Positions 26,740 to 34,503 of a stretch of DNA of 61,443 nt are shown in pieces. Numbering within the stretch: the first letter of the stretch is position 1; every line of letters starts with the position of its first letter. Origin of the DNA: Porticoccaceae bacterium (lineage in GTDB: Bacteria > Pseudomonadota > Gammaproteobacteria > Pseudomonadales > Porticoccaceae); contig JAFMBY010000003.1 in assembly GCA_017858135.1 (NCBI GenBank), positions 1-61,443 of the forward strand. Direction: 5' to 3'. Position numbers and translations under genes: made by a program. Under the pieces are notes generated by a model that saw nothing but the letters and a program-made list of their open reading frames with translations, ran no database searches and had not been told where the DNA came from.

Positions 26740-27148
26740 TACACAACAGCAAATTAGTTTAGTCGAGCGCGACTATTTTCTCTGTCGACTCAGCGACCTC
26801 GACGAGTTGCAAAGTATTGAGCTTGAGATTGATGAACGCAAACTATTCGCCATTCGCGAGGACAACCAACTCTACGCCTATTGGAATAGCTGTCCGCATA
26901 TGGGTATTCCGCTCAATTGGATGCCAGGAAAGTTTCTCGATCTGGATGGCGCACTACTGCAGTGCTCAGCTCATGGTGCGCTATTTCAGATTGATAACGG
27001 CGAATGTATCGGCGGCCCCTGCGTGGGCGATCACTTGTCAAAAATAGTTTTAAGACAGCAAGACGATCAGTATTTTATCGCTGCAGACCAACCTTTACCT
27101 GCCCCATTGGTCAACTTGCGCGCCGCCGCGCTGCGCGATCTCGATTAG
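26729..27148 (+). CDS. Small Rieske-type [2Fe-2S] protein
   Basis: This is a 139-residue stand-alone Rieske protein. Ligands are Cys and His in [10 protein letters not shown] (about 52-61) and CSAHGALF (about 77-84), the pattern of nitrite-reductase-small-subunit and ferredoxin-type Rieske proteins. It lacks the disulfide cysteines of bc1 Rieske proteins and any membrane anchor. The TTG start lies inside the end of htpX, implying translational coupling; a later start is possible. No oxygenase or reductase partner is adjacent, so the electron-transfer partner is unknown. It converges on sfsA with a 4-base overlap. Confidence 0.85.
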   Translation: MDNSTQQQISLVERDYFLCRLSDLDELQSIELEIDERKLFAIREDNQLYAYWNSCPHMGIPLNWMPGKFLDLDGALLQCSAHGALFQIDNGECIGGPCVGDHLSKIVLRQQDDQYFIAADQPLPAPLVNLRAAALRDLD

Positions 27149-27849
27149 AGTACCAATCGCAACGGACGCTGCAAGCTAATGTCATTGTCGGCCAGATCCG
27201 CTTGCCAGGCGACCACCTCAACGCCGACGGCCAACGCTTTGGATAAAGTCTCGGCGTAGAGGGGATCAATATGAGCGGCGATAGAAACCTCATCGACACC
27301 ACTCAACTGCACGCAAAAAAATAGAACGGCTCGGTGGCCCTCAGCCACCATGGCCATCAGTTCACGCAAATGTTTGGCCCCACGGGACGTCACCGCATCG
27401 GGAAACTGTGCCCTGCCACTGCCGCAATCCAGGGTCACATTTTTGACCTCAACGTAGCAGCATCCAGCCTCACCTTCGAGCAACAGGTCGATACGACTTT
27501 TCTCGTCACCATAGCGGACCTCACTGCGGATAGCAGTGTAACCGCGCAACTGCGGAACACGATCGTTCTCGATAGCATCTCTCACCAGATGATTAGGTCT
27601 AGCGGTATTGACCCCGGCCAAATTACCAAATGCGCTGGTGACAATTTCCAAGGTACCAGCCAACTTGCGTTTGGGATTATTCGACAGTGAGTACCAGCAA
27701 GCAGAGCCTTCCACCTGACAGTTTTGCATTGAGCCGGTATTGGCACAGTGGACGGTGATCAGCTCACCATCTGCCGTGCGGATATCGGTAAAGAAGCGTT
27801 TATAACGTTTAACAAAGGTACCGCGTAACAGCGGAGGAGTAATTTCCAT
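27145..27849 (-). CDS. sfsA: SfsA family DNA/RNA-binding nuclease-like protein
   Basis: SfsA was named for its effect on maltose metabolism in E. coli; structurally it combines an OB-fold with a nuclease-like domain. The 234-residue protein has the family blocks VKRYKRFFTDIRTADGELITVHCANTG (start), YGDEKSRIDLLLEG and CYVEVKNVTL (PD-(D/E)XK-like), FPDAVTSRGAKHL and HIDPLYAETL. It is divergent from dksA, as in E. coli. Confidence 0.94.
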   Translation of the reverse strand: MEITPPLLRGTFVKRYKRFFTDIRTADGELITVHCANTGSMQNCQVEGSACWYSLSNNPKRKLAGTLEIVTSAFGNLAGVNTARPNHLVRDAIENDRVPQLRGYTAIRSEVRYGDEKSRIDLLLEGEAGCCYVEVKNVTLDCGSGRAQFPDAVTSRGAKHLRELMAMVAEGHRAVLFFCVQLSGVDEVSIAAHIDPLYAETLSKALAVGVEVVAWQADLADNDISLQRPLRLVL

Positions 27850-28047
27850 CGAATTATTTTCAGTCTTAAAGTGGCAATGTTTGTCAATTATGTTATGAAT
27901 ATAGAATGTTAAAAAGTGGCCATGGATAAACCTGTGCTTTCATTTCAACATCAACATTAGCGCTCAACGATTTTAACCCTAATTGCTCGCTAATTGACCA
28001 TAGATGCAGCGAAAAACGTTTATATGACGACCAAAGGTAAATTTCAC

Positions 28048-28076
28048 TTGAAAAATTGGCCCAATATCTCTATAAA
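28048..28076 (+). promoter_or_regulatory. Sigma70 promoter of dksA
   Basis: TTGAAA (28048-28053), a 17-base spacer and TATAAA (28071-28076) form a near-consensus promoter. Transcription should begin near 28083, giving a leader of about 40 bases before dksA. The remaining part of the 275-base sfsA-dksA gap holds nothing else I can assign. Confidence 0.75.
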
Positions 28077-28124
28077 CGCACGTCCTATATTTTGGGCTCT
28101 GAAATTTAACTGTGGACTTTAGGG

Positions 28125-28598
28125 ATGGCAACAGTAACAAAAAAATCTAAGCCTGCATCAAAGTCAGATGCTAGCGGATCGAAAACACTTCATGGTCTTT
28201 CCCCCTATGTGGAGAAGAAAAATGAAGAGTACATGAATGAAAAGCAGCGCGAACACTTTAAAGAGATTCTCAAGGCATGGCGCAGTGAGTTGATGGAAGA
28301 AGTGGACCGCACCGTGATGCACATGAAGGATGAAGCGGCAAATTTTCCTGATCCTGCCGACCGTGCTACTCAAGAAGAAGAATTCAGCCTCGAATTGCGC
28401 ACCCGTGACCGCGAGCGTAAATTGATCAAGAAGATCGACAAAACGCTTGTGCGTGTCGAAGAAGACGATTATGGCTTCTGCGATCAGTGCGGTGTTGATA
28501 TCGGCATTCGCAGACTTGAAGCGCGCCCGACCGCCGACCTCTGTGTTGACTGCAAAACGCTCGATGAAATCAAAGAAAAGCAGATAACCGGCGGCTAA
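28125..28598 (+). CDS. dksA: RNA polymerase-binding transcription factor DksA
   Basis: DksA binds the RNA polymerase secondary channel and potentiates ppGpp. The 157-residue protein has a Ser/Lys-rich N-terminal extension, a coiled coil with tip motif DPADRA (about 72-77) and a four-Cys zinc finger (CDQC and CVDC). An imperfect 22-base palindrome covers the stop codon (28588-28609). gluQ follows, as in E. coli and Pseudomonas. Confidence 0.97.
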   Translation: MATVTKKSKPASKSDASGSKTLHGLSPYVEKKNEEYMNEKQREHFKEILKAWRSELMEEVDRTVMHMKDEAANFPDPADRATQEEEFSLELRTRDRERKLIKKIDKTLVRVEEDDYGFCDQCGVDIGIRRLEARPTADLCVDCKTLDEIKEKQITGG

Positions 28599-28746
28599 TT
28601 AGCCGTCGGCTCAGCTACTGTTCAGTATTCAGTGACGAATATTAAGTGCGTAACATTAAGCGCCTAGGTAATCAGTCTGACGCTCTTTTGCTTTTCTGTC
28701 CTGCAGTCAGTCAGTGACGTCCCCGCGCACTGCAACGGGTAAATCG

Positions 28747-29658
28747 ATGAAACCCTCAGCCTATATTGGCCGCTTTGCACCCTCTCCGACCGGACCTCTG
28801 CATTTTGGCTCATTGGTTTGTGCACTGGCCAGTTTCCTCGATGCGCGCCATCATCATGGCAAATGGCTGGTCAGAATTGAAGATTTAGACCCACCTCGCG
28901 AACTCAGCGGCGCTACCACAACCATTCTCAAGCAACTCGAGTCTCACGGTCTGTGGTGGGATGGTGATTTACTCTATCAAAGCCAGCGTAGTGAAGCCTA
29001 TCGAGCGGCATTGACGCAGCTGCAAGATGACGGTTTGACCTACACTTGTGACTGCAATCGTCAACGTATCGCCGAGCTCGGTGGCCTTTACGATGGTCAC
29101 TGTCGCCAGCGCGAGGTCTCTTCTGAATCAGCTATTCGTCTGCGACTACCTGACCGCGATAGTGACTCAGAAATCACTTTCGATGATTTGATCATGGGGC
29201 CTTACAGACAAAATCTCGACAGCGACGTTGGCGACTTTGTTATCAAACGCCGCGATGGCTTAATCTCTTATCAACTTGCTGTAACGGTCGACGACTATTT
29301 TCAGAGGGTTAGCCATATTATCCGCGGTGCAGACTTGCTCGATTCCACTCCTCGACAGCTCTACTTGCAACGCTGTTTAGGCTTCTTCAGTGCCGACACA
29401 GCGCCAATGCAGTACGCTCATGTACCCCTGGCAATCAATGCTGAGGGACAAAAGCTCAGCAAACAAAATCATGCACCAGCAGTCATCTCCGGCAGTGAAT
29501 CAAAGAGCCTGTGGCAAGCTCTCAAATGGCTGCAACAGGCACCCCCGAGTGAGCTACAAAGCGACAGTGTCGAAAATATCCTCAACTGGGCAACAGCCAA
29601 TTGGTCGATCGCTAACATCCCCACCAAAATGGCGGTTGCAGCACCCAGTTACGTCTAA
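28747..29658 (+). CDS. gluQ: Glutamyl-Q tRNA(Asp) synthetase
   Basis: This enzyme attaches glutamate to queuosine 34 of tRNA(Asp). It is a truncated glutamyl-tRNA synthetase. The HIGH-like motif is PSPTGPLHFGSL and the KMSKS-like motif is KLSKQN. A zinc site is formed by CDCNRQR, Tyr and CRQR, and there is no anticodon domain. ATG 28747 (303 residues, starting MKPSAYIGRFAPSPTG) was chosen over a GTG 11 codons earlier, because it fits the family N-terminus. Confidence 0.94.
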   Translation: MKPSAYIGRFAPSPTGPLHFGSLVCALASFLDARHHHGKWLVRIEDLDPPRELSGATTTILKQLESHGLWWDGDLLYQSQRSEAYRAALTQLQDDGLTYTCDCNRQRIAELGGLYDGHCRQREVSSESAIRLRLPDRDSDSEITFDDLIMGPYRQNLDSDVGDFVIKRRDGLISYQLAVTVDDYFQRVSHIIRGADLLDSTPRQLYLQRCLGFFSADTAPMQYAHVPLAINAEGQKLSKQNHAPAVISGSESKSLWQALKWLQQAPPSELQSDSVENILNWATANWSIANIPTKMAVAAPSYV

Positions 29659-29741
29659 TCAGAAGGCAGGTTTGCTTTGCCGGGCAAGCTTGCATACCAT
29701 CGCCGTTATCACACCGTTATGTCTTACCGACGAGTCCGCAA

Positions 29742-29918
29742 ATGCTTAACTACCGATTGGTTGCCGTTTTAATCTTTCTCAGCAGCGTCGCTGTGCCCTT
29801 GGCATCAAGATGGGCAATAGAACCTCAAGGTAGTTGGTTTAGACCGTTTGTAGTCTGGGCACTGATCGTCTTCGCCGCCTATATTCTGCAGCGCCACAGG
29901 AAAACCGATGAATCTTGA
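29742..29918 (+). CDS. Small membrane protein in the CbrX position, overlapping cbrA
   Basis: This 58-residue ORF has two hydrophobic segments (about 5-22 and 36-49) and a basic end (LQRHRKTDES). It lies between gluQ and cbrA and overlaps cbrA by 11 bases. Pseudomonas has a small gene, cbrX, in this place, translationally coupled to cbrA. I assign the role by position only, because such a short sequence cannot be matched by eye. Coupling is supported by cbrA's AGGA ribosome site lying within the small ORF. Confidence 0.7.
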   Translation: MLNYRLVAVLIFLSSVAVPLASRWAIEPQGSWFRPFVVWALIVFAAYILQRHRKTDES

Positions 29919-32766
29919 TGTAGCGACCATTGCGTTTGGGTTCATAATTGCCGGCGTACTCTGCTCATATCTGCTGTCCAGATACGGTGGCGCCAACAGC
30001 CGCAACCTGATTTTGGTGCTGGCCCTATTTGCTGGTACTGGAGCGCTGCTTGCCACAGGCACTATCGAGATGGCCGGCCGCTATGGTTTTAGCGCACTGT
30101 TAGCACTGTTTGCCTTTACCATGGTGTTTCTCTTCTCACCGCTGATTTTTTACCCGATCCGCAGGCTCAATGAGATTATCCGCTTTGCCTCACTGATCGA
30201 TTTCCTGACCTTTCGTTTTCGCGGCAAAACTGTTGGGATAATTGCCTGCAGTGGTCTGCTAATAGCCACAGTTCCCCTATTTCTGGCACAGTACTTAGCA
30301 CTCTCTTCTGTGCATGATTTTCTTTTTGATGGCAACAAATGGTTGTTTAGGTTAGGTATTGTTTCCACCATTATCATCATTAACTGGAGTGCAATTAAAC
30401 ATGGCATGGCGCGAAATCTGCGCTGGGTAATGGCGGCGGCAGGACTGCTAATGCTGTTAGCATTAACCACCTCTGCACTGGCTTCTGTCACTTCGATTTT
30501 TGGTGGTATTGGAGAAATGAATCAGTGGGTTGTCAGTAGTGGTCAGAGATTGATTGTGCAACGAATGGATTCCTCCTACAGCCTCTTTGTTATTTTTCTC
30601 GCGGCAAGCTTCGCGCTACCGGTCAATTTTAGCATTGTCATCTCAGAGCATATCTCCGACAACCAAGCCAGCGTTACCGCTTGGGCATACCCTCTACTGA
30701 TGTTATTGGCGAGTATTCCAATCTTCCCGCTACTGTGGTCTGGTATTGCCGTGCAATCGGCATCGCCTCTACAAGACTATCTGTTTGCAATTCCAGCTTT
30801 TACTCAACATCCAGTCGCAGCAGGACTTGGTGCTGCGAGCATTGTTCTGGCGGCCATTGCGCTGCTCTGCAATATGTCGACCATGCTCGCCAAAATGGTG
30901 CTCAACAGCACTGTCTTGCCGACTAAAGTATTCCATCAACAGCCAAACTTAAGCCGTTGGATCGATCTTCGCCTGCTGGCCATTTCAACCGGACTCATTA
31001 TTGTCTGCGCGCTGCTCAGCCCCATTATCAAATCACGCAGCATCACCGACTTATACCTCGTCGGCTTTGCTGGACTGGCCCAACTAACGCCCGGCATGCT
31101 GGCCTCGATTTATCTGCCGAAAATCAATCGCAATGGATTTATTGCCGGACTGCTTGGCGGGCTGTCAATATGGTTGGTGACACTGGCACTGCCGATGCTA
31201 TTTGGCGACTGGAGTTGGAAGCTCCCTGGAACCGAGACTATCCTGACTTTTGGTATGCAAAGTTGGGAAATATGGGCCTTTGAAGCACTCATGGTGAATA
31301 TTTTCCTCTGCACCGTTTTTTCCATACTCAGCCACATGGACAGAGAACAGGAGTCATTTGCCAGACTCTGCATGGTGGACAATATCTATATCCCTGCCCG
31401 TGTCCAGCTCCGTCACAACTCAGTGGAACAAATGCGGCTCAGCTTACGCAGCTTGCTCGGTGACGAAGCTGACGGGGAGATCGATCGAGCACTCAGCAGT
31501 CTCGATCTCGATGGCAGCGAGACTAAACCAGCGGCGCTACGGAAAATTCGCGACAGATTGAACTCGGCTCTGACACTGCGCTTTGGTGTGCTCGCTGCTT
31601 ATAGAATTATGGAGGAGGCACTGCCGCTGCTGACACCCGCGCGCCAGGAGCCCGATGATATCTATCTGATCGAATCTGTACTCGCCATTCAAGGGGACCG
31701 ACTTACCGGTATCGCCAGCGAGCTGAATAAGCTGCGTATGCATCACCGCGAAATTCTCGACAACCTGCCGATTGGCATTATTGCTTTAGGACAGGGCGGC
31801 GAGATTATTAAATGGAATAGCACGATGGCGCATTACACCGGCATTGACGGGGATATGGCCGCCGGTAGTCTCATCAATGACCTGCCGGAGCCCTGGCGTT
31901 CAGCCATCGCAACATTTTTAAATGAAGACGACTGGAGTAAAGACAGTCTGGAACTGGAATTGGCAGGAAAAACACACTGGTTTAGCCTGCAAAAGTCTGT
32001 CGATAACAGCAGCGATCATGATTTGATACTGCTGGTTGAAGATCAGACCCAATCAGTGCTCTTGACGCAAAATTACATTAGCAATGAACGCTTGGCGTCA
32101 GTGGGCCGGCTGGCCGCAGGTGTTGCCCATGAGATAGGCAATCCGGTAACCGGAATTGCCTGTATCGCGCAGAATTTGCAGCACGAGACAGAAGCCGCTG
32201 AAATAGCAAACTCTGCACAGCTTATTCTCTCTCAGACTGACCGTATCAACGTGATCGTTCAATCGTTGATCAATTTCTCTCGCGGTGATCAGGCCTATAA
32301 CAACCAATTGCAGTCAGTGTGCGCGCGCGATGTCGTGGAAGAAGCCATACAACTGCTCAGTCTGACCAAGCCGCAATACAGAGAGCAATTTATCTGCACG
32401 CTCGATGCTACTCTGTATGTTGCCGGTGACCACCGTCAACTGGTGCAGATATTTGTCAATCTTTTAAGCAACGCCCGCGATGCGTCGCCTGATAACAGCC
32501 CAATTGAGATCAGTGCCAAGCGCCAAGATCAGTCGTTGACAATCATGGTCAGCGACCGTGGTAGTGGTATTCACAGCAGTATAGAGGACCGTATGTTCGA
32601 ACCCTTCGTGACCTCAAAAGAGCCCGGGGAAGGCACCGGACTGGGGCTTTGGGTGGTGTTTAATCTAGTCAAAAATCTCGGTGGTGAGATCAGCCTGACA
32701 AGTCCGGCGATTAACAGCGATTGCGGGACAACCGTCGAGCTCGTTTTCAACTTGCACAGCGATTAA
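29908..32766 (+). CDS. cbrA: CbrA: histidine kinase fused to an SLC5-type transporter domain
   Basis: CbrA of Pseudomonas senses carbon/nitrogen balance and can transport histidine. The 952-residue protein has about 13 membrane segments in residues 1-500 with the sodium-solute-symporter (SLC5) pattern. A linker and PAS domain follow (about 610-720; ILDNLPIGIIALGQGGEIIKWN), then the HisKA domain with His741 in GVAHEIGNP, N-box NLLSNARDAS, and G-boxes DRGSGI and GTGLGLWVV. ATG 29908 has AGGA upstream at spacing 7-8 and overlaps the small cbrX-like ORF. cbrB follows after 75 bases. Confidence 0.93.
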   Translation: MNLDVATIAFGFIIAGVLCSYLLSRYGGANSRNLILVLALFAGTGALLATGTIEMAGRYGFSALLALFAFTMVFLFSPLIFYPIRRLNEIIRFASLIDFLTFRFRGKTVGIIACSGLLIATVPLFLAQYLALSSVHDFLFDGNKWLFRLGIVSTIIIINWSAIKHGMARNLRWVMAAAGLLMLLALTTSALASVTSIFGGIGEMNQWVVSSGQRLIVQRMDSSYSLFVIFLAASFALPVNFSIVISEHISDNQASVTAWAYPLLMLLASIPIFPLLWSGIAVQSASPLQDYLFAIPAFTQHPVAAGLGAASIVLAAIALLCNMSTMLAKMVLNSTVLPTKVFHQQPNLSRWIDLRLLAISTGLIIVCALLSPIIKSRSITDLYLVGFAGLAQLTPGMLASIYLPKINRNGFIAGLLGGLSIWLVTLALPMLFGDWSWKLPGTETILTFGMQSWEIWAFEALMVNIFLCTVFSILSHMDREQESFARLCMVDNIYIPARVQLRHNSVEQMRLSLRSLLGDEADGEIDRALSSLDLDGSETKPAALRKIRDRLNSALTLRFGVLAAYRIMEEALPLLTPARQEPDDIYLIESVLAIQGDRLTGIASELNKLRMHHREILDNLPIGIIALGQGGEIIKWNSTMAHYTGIDGDMAAGSLINDLPEPWRSAIATFLNEDDWSKDSLELELAGKTHWFSLQKSVDNSSDHDLILLVEDQTQSVLLTQNYISNERLASVGRLAAGVAHEIGNPVTGIACIAQNLQHETEAAEIANSAQLILSQTDRINVIVQSLINFSRGDQAYNNQLQSVCARDVVEEAIQLLSLTKPQYREQFICTLDATLYVAGDHRQLVQIFVNLLSNARDASPDNSPIEISAKRQDQSLTIMVSDRGSGIHSSIEDRMFEPFVTSKEPGEGTGLGLWVVFNLVKNLGGEISLTSPAINSDCGTTVELVFNLHSD

Positions 32767-32841
32767 ACGGCCCTGGCGACTTGTGTCGAGCATGCTTCAG
32801 GGTAACAATACAAAATCCCACAGTGACAACCCAAACCACCT

Positions 32842-34134
32842 ATGAGTAATATGCCGAAAACAAATCAGATCTTGATTGTCGAAGACGAAGAGATCATCCG
32901 TAAGTCTTTGTGCAAGTTGCTTGAGCGACATGGCTACGGCGTCTGTGAAGCGGTGAGTATCAAGGCGGCTCGTGAGACCTTTGTGCTTGACAACTTTTCG
33001 CTGATCATCAGCGACCTTCGCCTGCCGGGACAACTGGGAACGGATCTCATCAAAATGGTCGCTCCGGTGCCAGTTTTGATCATGACCAGCTATGCCAGCT
33101 TGCGCTCCGCCGTGGATACTATGCGCCAGGGCGCAGTCGACTATATTTCCAAACCCTTTGATCACGACGAGATGATGGTTGCCGTGCGGCGCATTCTCAA
33201 TGCATCACAGAAAAATGCTACGACAGCCACGATCTCGCTGCAGACGCCATCCTTGTTAGGCTCGAGTGAAGCGATCAAGAAAGTGACTCGCCTGATCTCC
33301 AAGGTCGCAGCTTCAGACCTGCCTATATTAATTCAGGGAGAAACCGGCAGTGGCAAATCTGCCGTTGCCATGGCGATACACAACACCAGAAAATGCAGTG
33401 ACAAGGCATTTATCAGTATTGATTGCGCGGGTATCAAAGAGAGTGAGCTGGTCACTCAGCTCGGCACGAGCGATCTCTCAGTTACTGTTTTTCTCAATAA
33501 TATTGGCGAGTTACCCCTGTCACTACAGCCCCATCTCCTGAGACATATACAGCGCAGCAACTGCAGTTTTATCTGCTCTACTGACCAAGATCTGGAACAC
33601 CTCTGTCAGGGTGGTCTATTTCGCAAAGATCTCTACTACCAGATTAATGTTGTCAGCATAACCATGCCGCCCCTGAGACAGCGCAGCGAGGATATTCCGC
33701 TGATAGCAAACGCGATACTGGCCCAGCTTAGTGATAGCCATCGGGAATTGAGCGAAGACGGCAGAAAAGCACTGGCCAACTACCACTGGCCGGGCAACCT
33801 GCTACAGCTTAAAAATACTCTACAGCAGGCGGCGATACTGGCCTCTGAAGATACACCGATTGACGCGGAACAACTTGGCCTCAGTGATCTGCCCTTAAAT
33901 CCCTATCAGGAGTCAGATTCAGTTCGCAGCACTTTATCAATCAATCAAGTTGACGATGCTCCAGCGGGCCTGTCTCTGGAGGACTATTTCACTCGTTTTG
34001 TATTGGAAAACCAGGAAAATATGAGCGAAACAGATCTTGCTAAAAAGCTTGGAATAAGTCGCAAGAGTCTCTGGGAGCGGCGCAACAAACTGGGTATTAG
34101 CCGGAAAAAGGGTGATGAGCTGGTCAACGACTGA
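32842..34134 (+). CDS. cbrB: CbrB-type response regulator with eroded AAA+ domain (no GAFTGA)
   Basis: The 430-residue protein has a receiver domain (1-120; Asp58 in SDLRLPG, Lys in SKPFDHDE), an AAA+ region (about 140-340) and a Fis-type HTH. The C-terminal block LEDYFTRFVLENQENMSETDLA, then LGISRKSLWERR, is the CbrB signature. Walker A is present (GETGSGKS, 166-173). The loop that should carry GAFTGA is absent, and Walker B reads FLNNI (217-221), with Asn-Asn for Asp-Glu. The sensor I region is also shortened. It is about 45 residues shorter than Pseudomonas CbrB. It should still receive phosphate and bind DNA, but not remodel sigma54 holoenzyme. Confidence 0.92.
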   Translation: MSNMPKTNQILIVEDEEIIRKSLCKLLERHGYGVCEAVSIKAARETFVLDNFSLIISDLRLPGQLGTDLIKMVAPVPVLIMTSYASLRSAVDTMRQGAVDYISKPFDHDEMMVAVRRILNASQKNATTATISLQTPSLLGSSEAIKKVTRLISKVAASDLPILIQGETGSGKSAVAMAIHNTRKCSDKAFISIDCAGIKESELVTQLGTSDLSVTVFLNNIGELPLSLQPHLLRHIQRSNCSFICSTDQDLEHLCQGGLFRKDLYYQINVVSITMPPLRQRSEDIPLIANAILAQLSDSHRELSEDGRKALANYHWPGNLLQLKNTLQQAAILASEDTPIDAEQLGLSDLPLNPYQESDSVRSTLSINQVDDAPAGLSLEDYFTRFVLENQENMSETDLAKKLGISRKSLWERRNKLGISRKKGDELVND

Positions 34135-34146
34135 CGAAGTGTTTCG

Positions 34147-34190
34147 AAAAGTAATACTTTTGCCAAGGAAAATAGCCCAAAGGTACTTTT
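34147..34190 (+). promoter_or_regulatory. Two dyads upstream of the candidate CrcZ-like RNA
   Basis: AAAAGT-AAT-ACTTTT (34147-34161) is a perfect inverted repeat. A second, shorter and related element, AAAGGTACTTTT, is at 34179-34190. Their centres are about 30 bases apart, close to three helical turns, and the second ends just before the -35 box at 34193. They are plausible binding sites for a dimeric activator such as CbrB, by inference. Confidence 0.45.
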
Positions 34191-34192
34191 CT

Positions 34193-34220
34193 TTGAATGA
34201 ATAGAGTAATTGTTTACAAT
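34193..34220 (+). promoter_or_regulatory. Candidate sigma70 promoter of the CrcZ-like RNA
   Basis: TTGAAT (34193-34198), a 16-base spacer and TACAAT (34215-34220) form a good sigma70 promoter. The -10 lies in a small palindrome (ATTGT-TT-ACAAT, 34209-34220). I searched the same stretch for a sigma54 -24/-12 element (GG-N10-GC) and found none. Confidence 0.5.
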
Positions 34221-34226
34221 CGTCCC

Positions 34227-34380
34227 TCGGAGCTTTTGGCTTTGATCATAATAATAAAAAATAATAATAATAATTCTTGGATGGATGTAAAAAGAGTGTC
34301 CGGTCGGCTCTAGATTTTGATCTAAAGTGCGTACTGAAGGACCATTGAGGGGGGCTGCCTTAGGGCAACCCCTTATTTCA
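34227..34380 (+). ncRNA. Candidate CrcZ-like Hfq-sequestering small RNA
   Basis: The cbrB-pcnB gap is 369 bases and has no ORF of note. It contains a run of AAU/AAA triplets from about 34248 to 34274, the A-A-N pattern bound by the Hfq distal face with Crc in Pseudomonas. A hairpin follows (TAGAT/ATCTA, 34311-34324), then a terminator hairpin (34351-34372). With the promoter above this gives an RNA of about 150 nt. P. aeruginosa crcZ occupies exactly this place but is longer and sigma54-driven. The bases from 34381 to 34503 hold only a possible pcnB -10 (TATAAC, 34477-34482). Confidence 0.6.
34351..34380 (+). terminator. Terminator of the CrcZ-like RNA
   Basis: The stem pairs 34351-34359 with 34364-34372 (eight pairs and one C-A mismatch) around a 4-base loop, followed by TTATTTCATT. 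The T-run is interrupted, so read-through into pcnB is possible. Confidence 0.6.
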
Positions 34381-34503
34381 TTCTGAATAGAGCCTAATTG
34401 CTGTTATCACCAAACTCACCTGGGACATTGCTTTAGTCTCCCGTCGACATCTTTCCTCTGTTAAACTCTCGGTTCTTATAACAACCTAATCGGCACCCAC
34501 TTA

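Noticed and set aside
34135-34240. Sigma54 promoter for the CrcZ-like RNA
   Set aside because: The best match, GGTACTTTTCTTTGA near 34182-34196, lacks the GC of the -12 element. No GG-N10-GC with good context exists.
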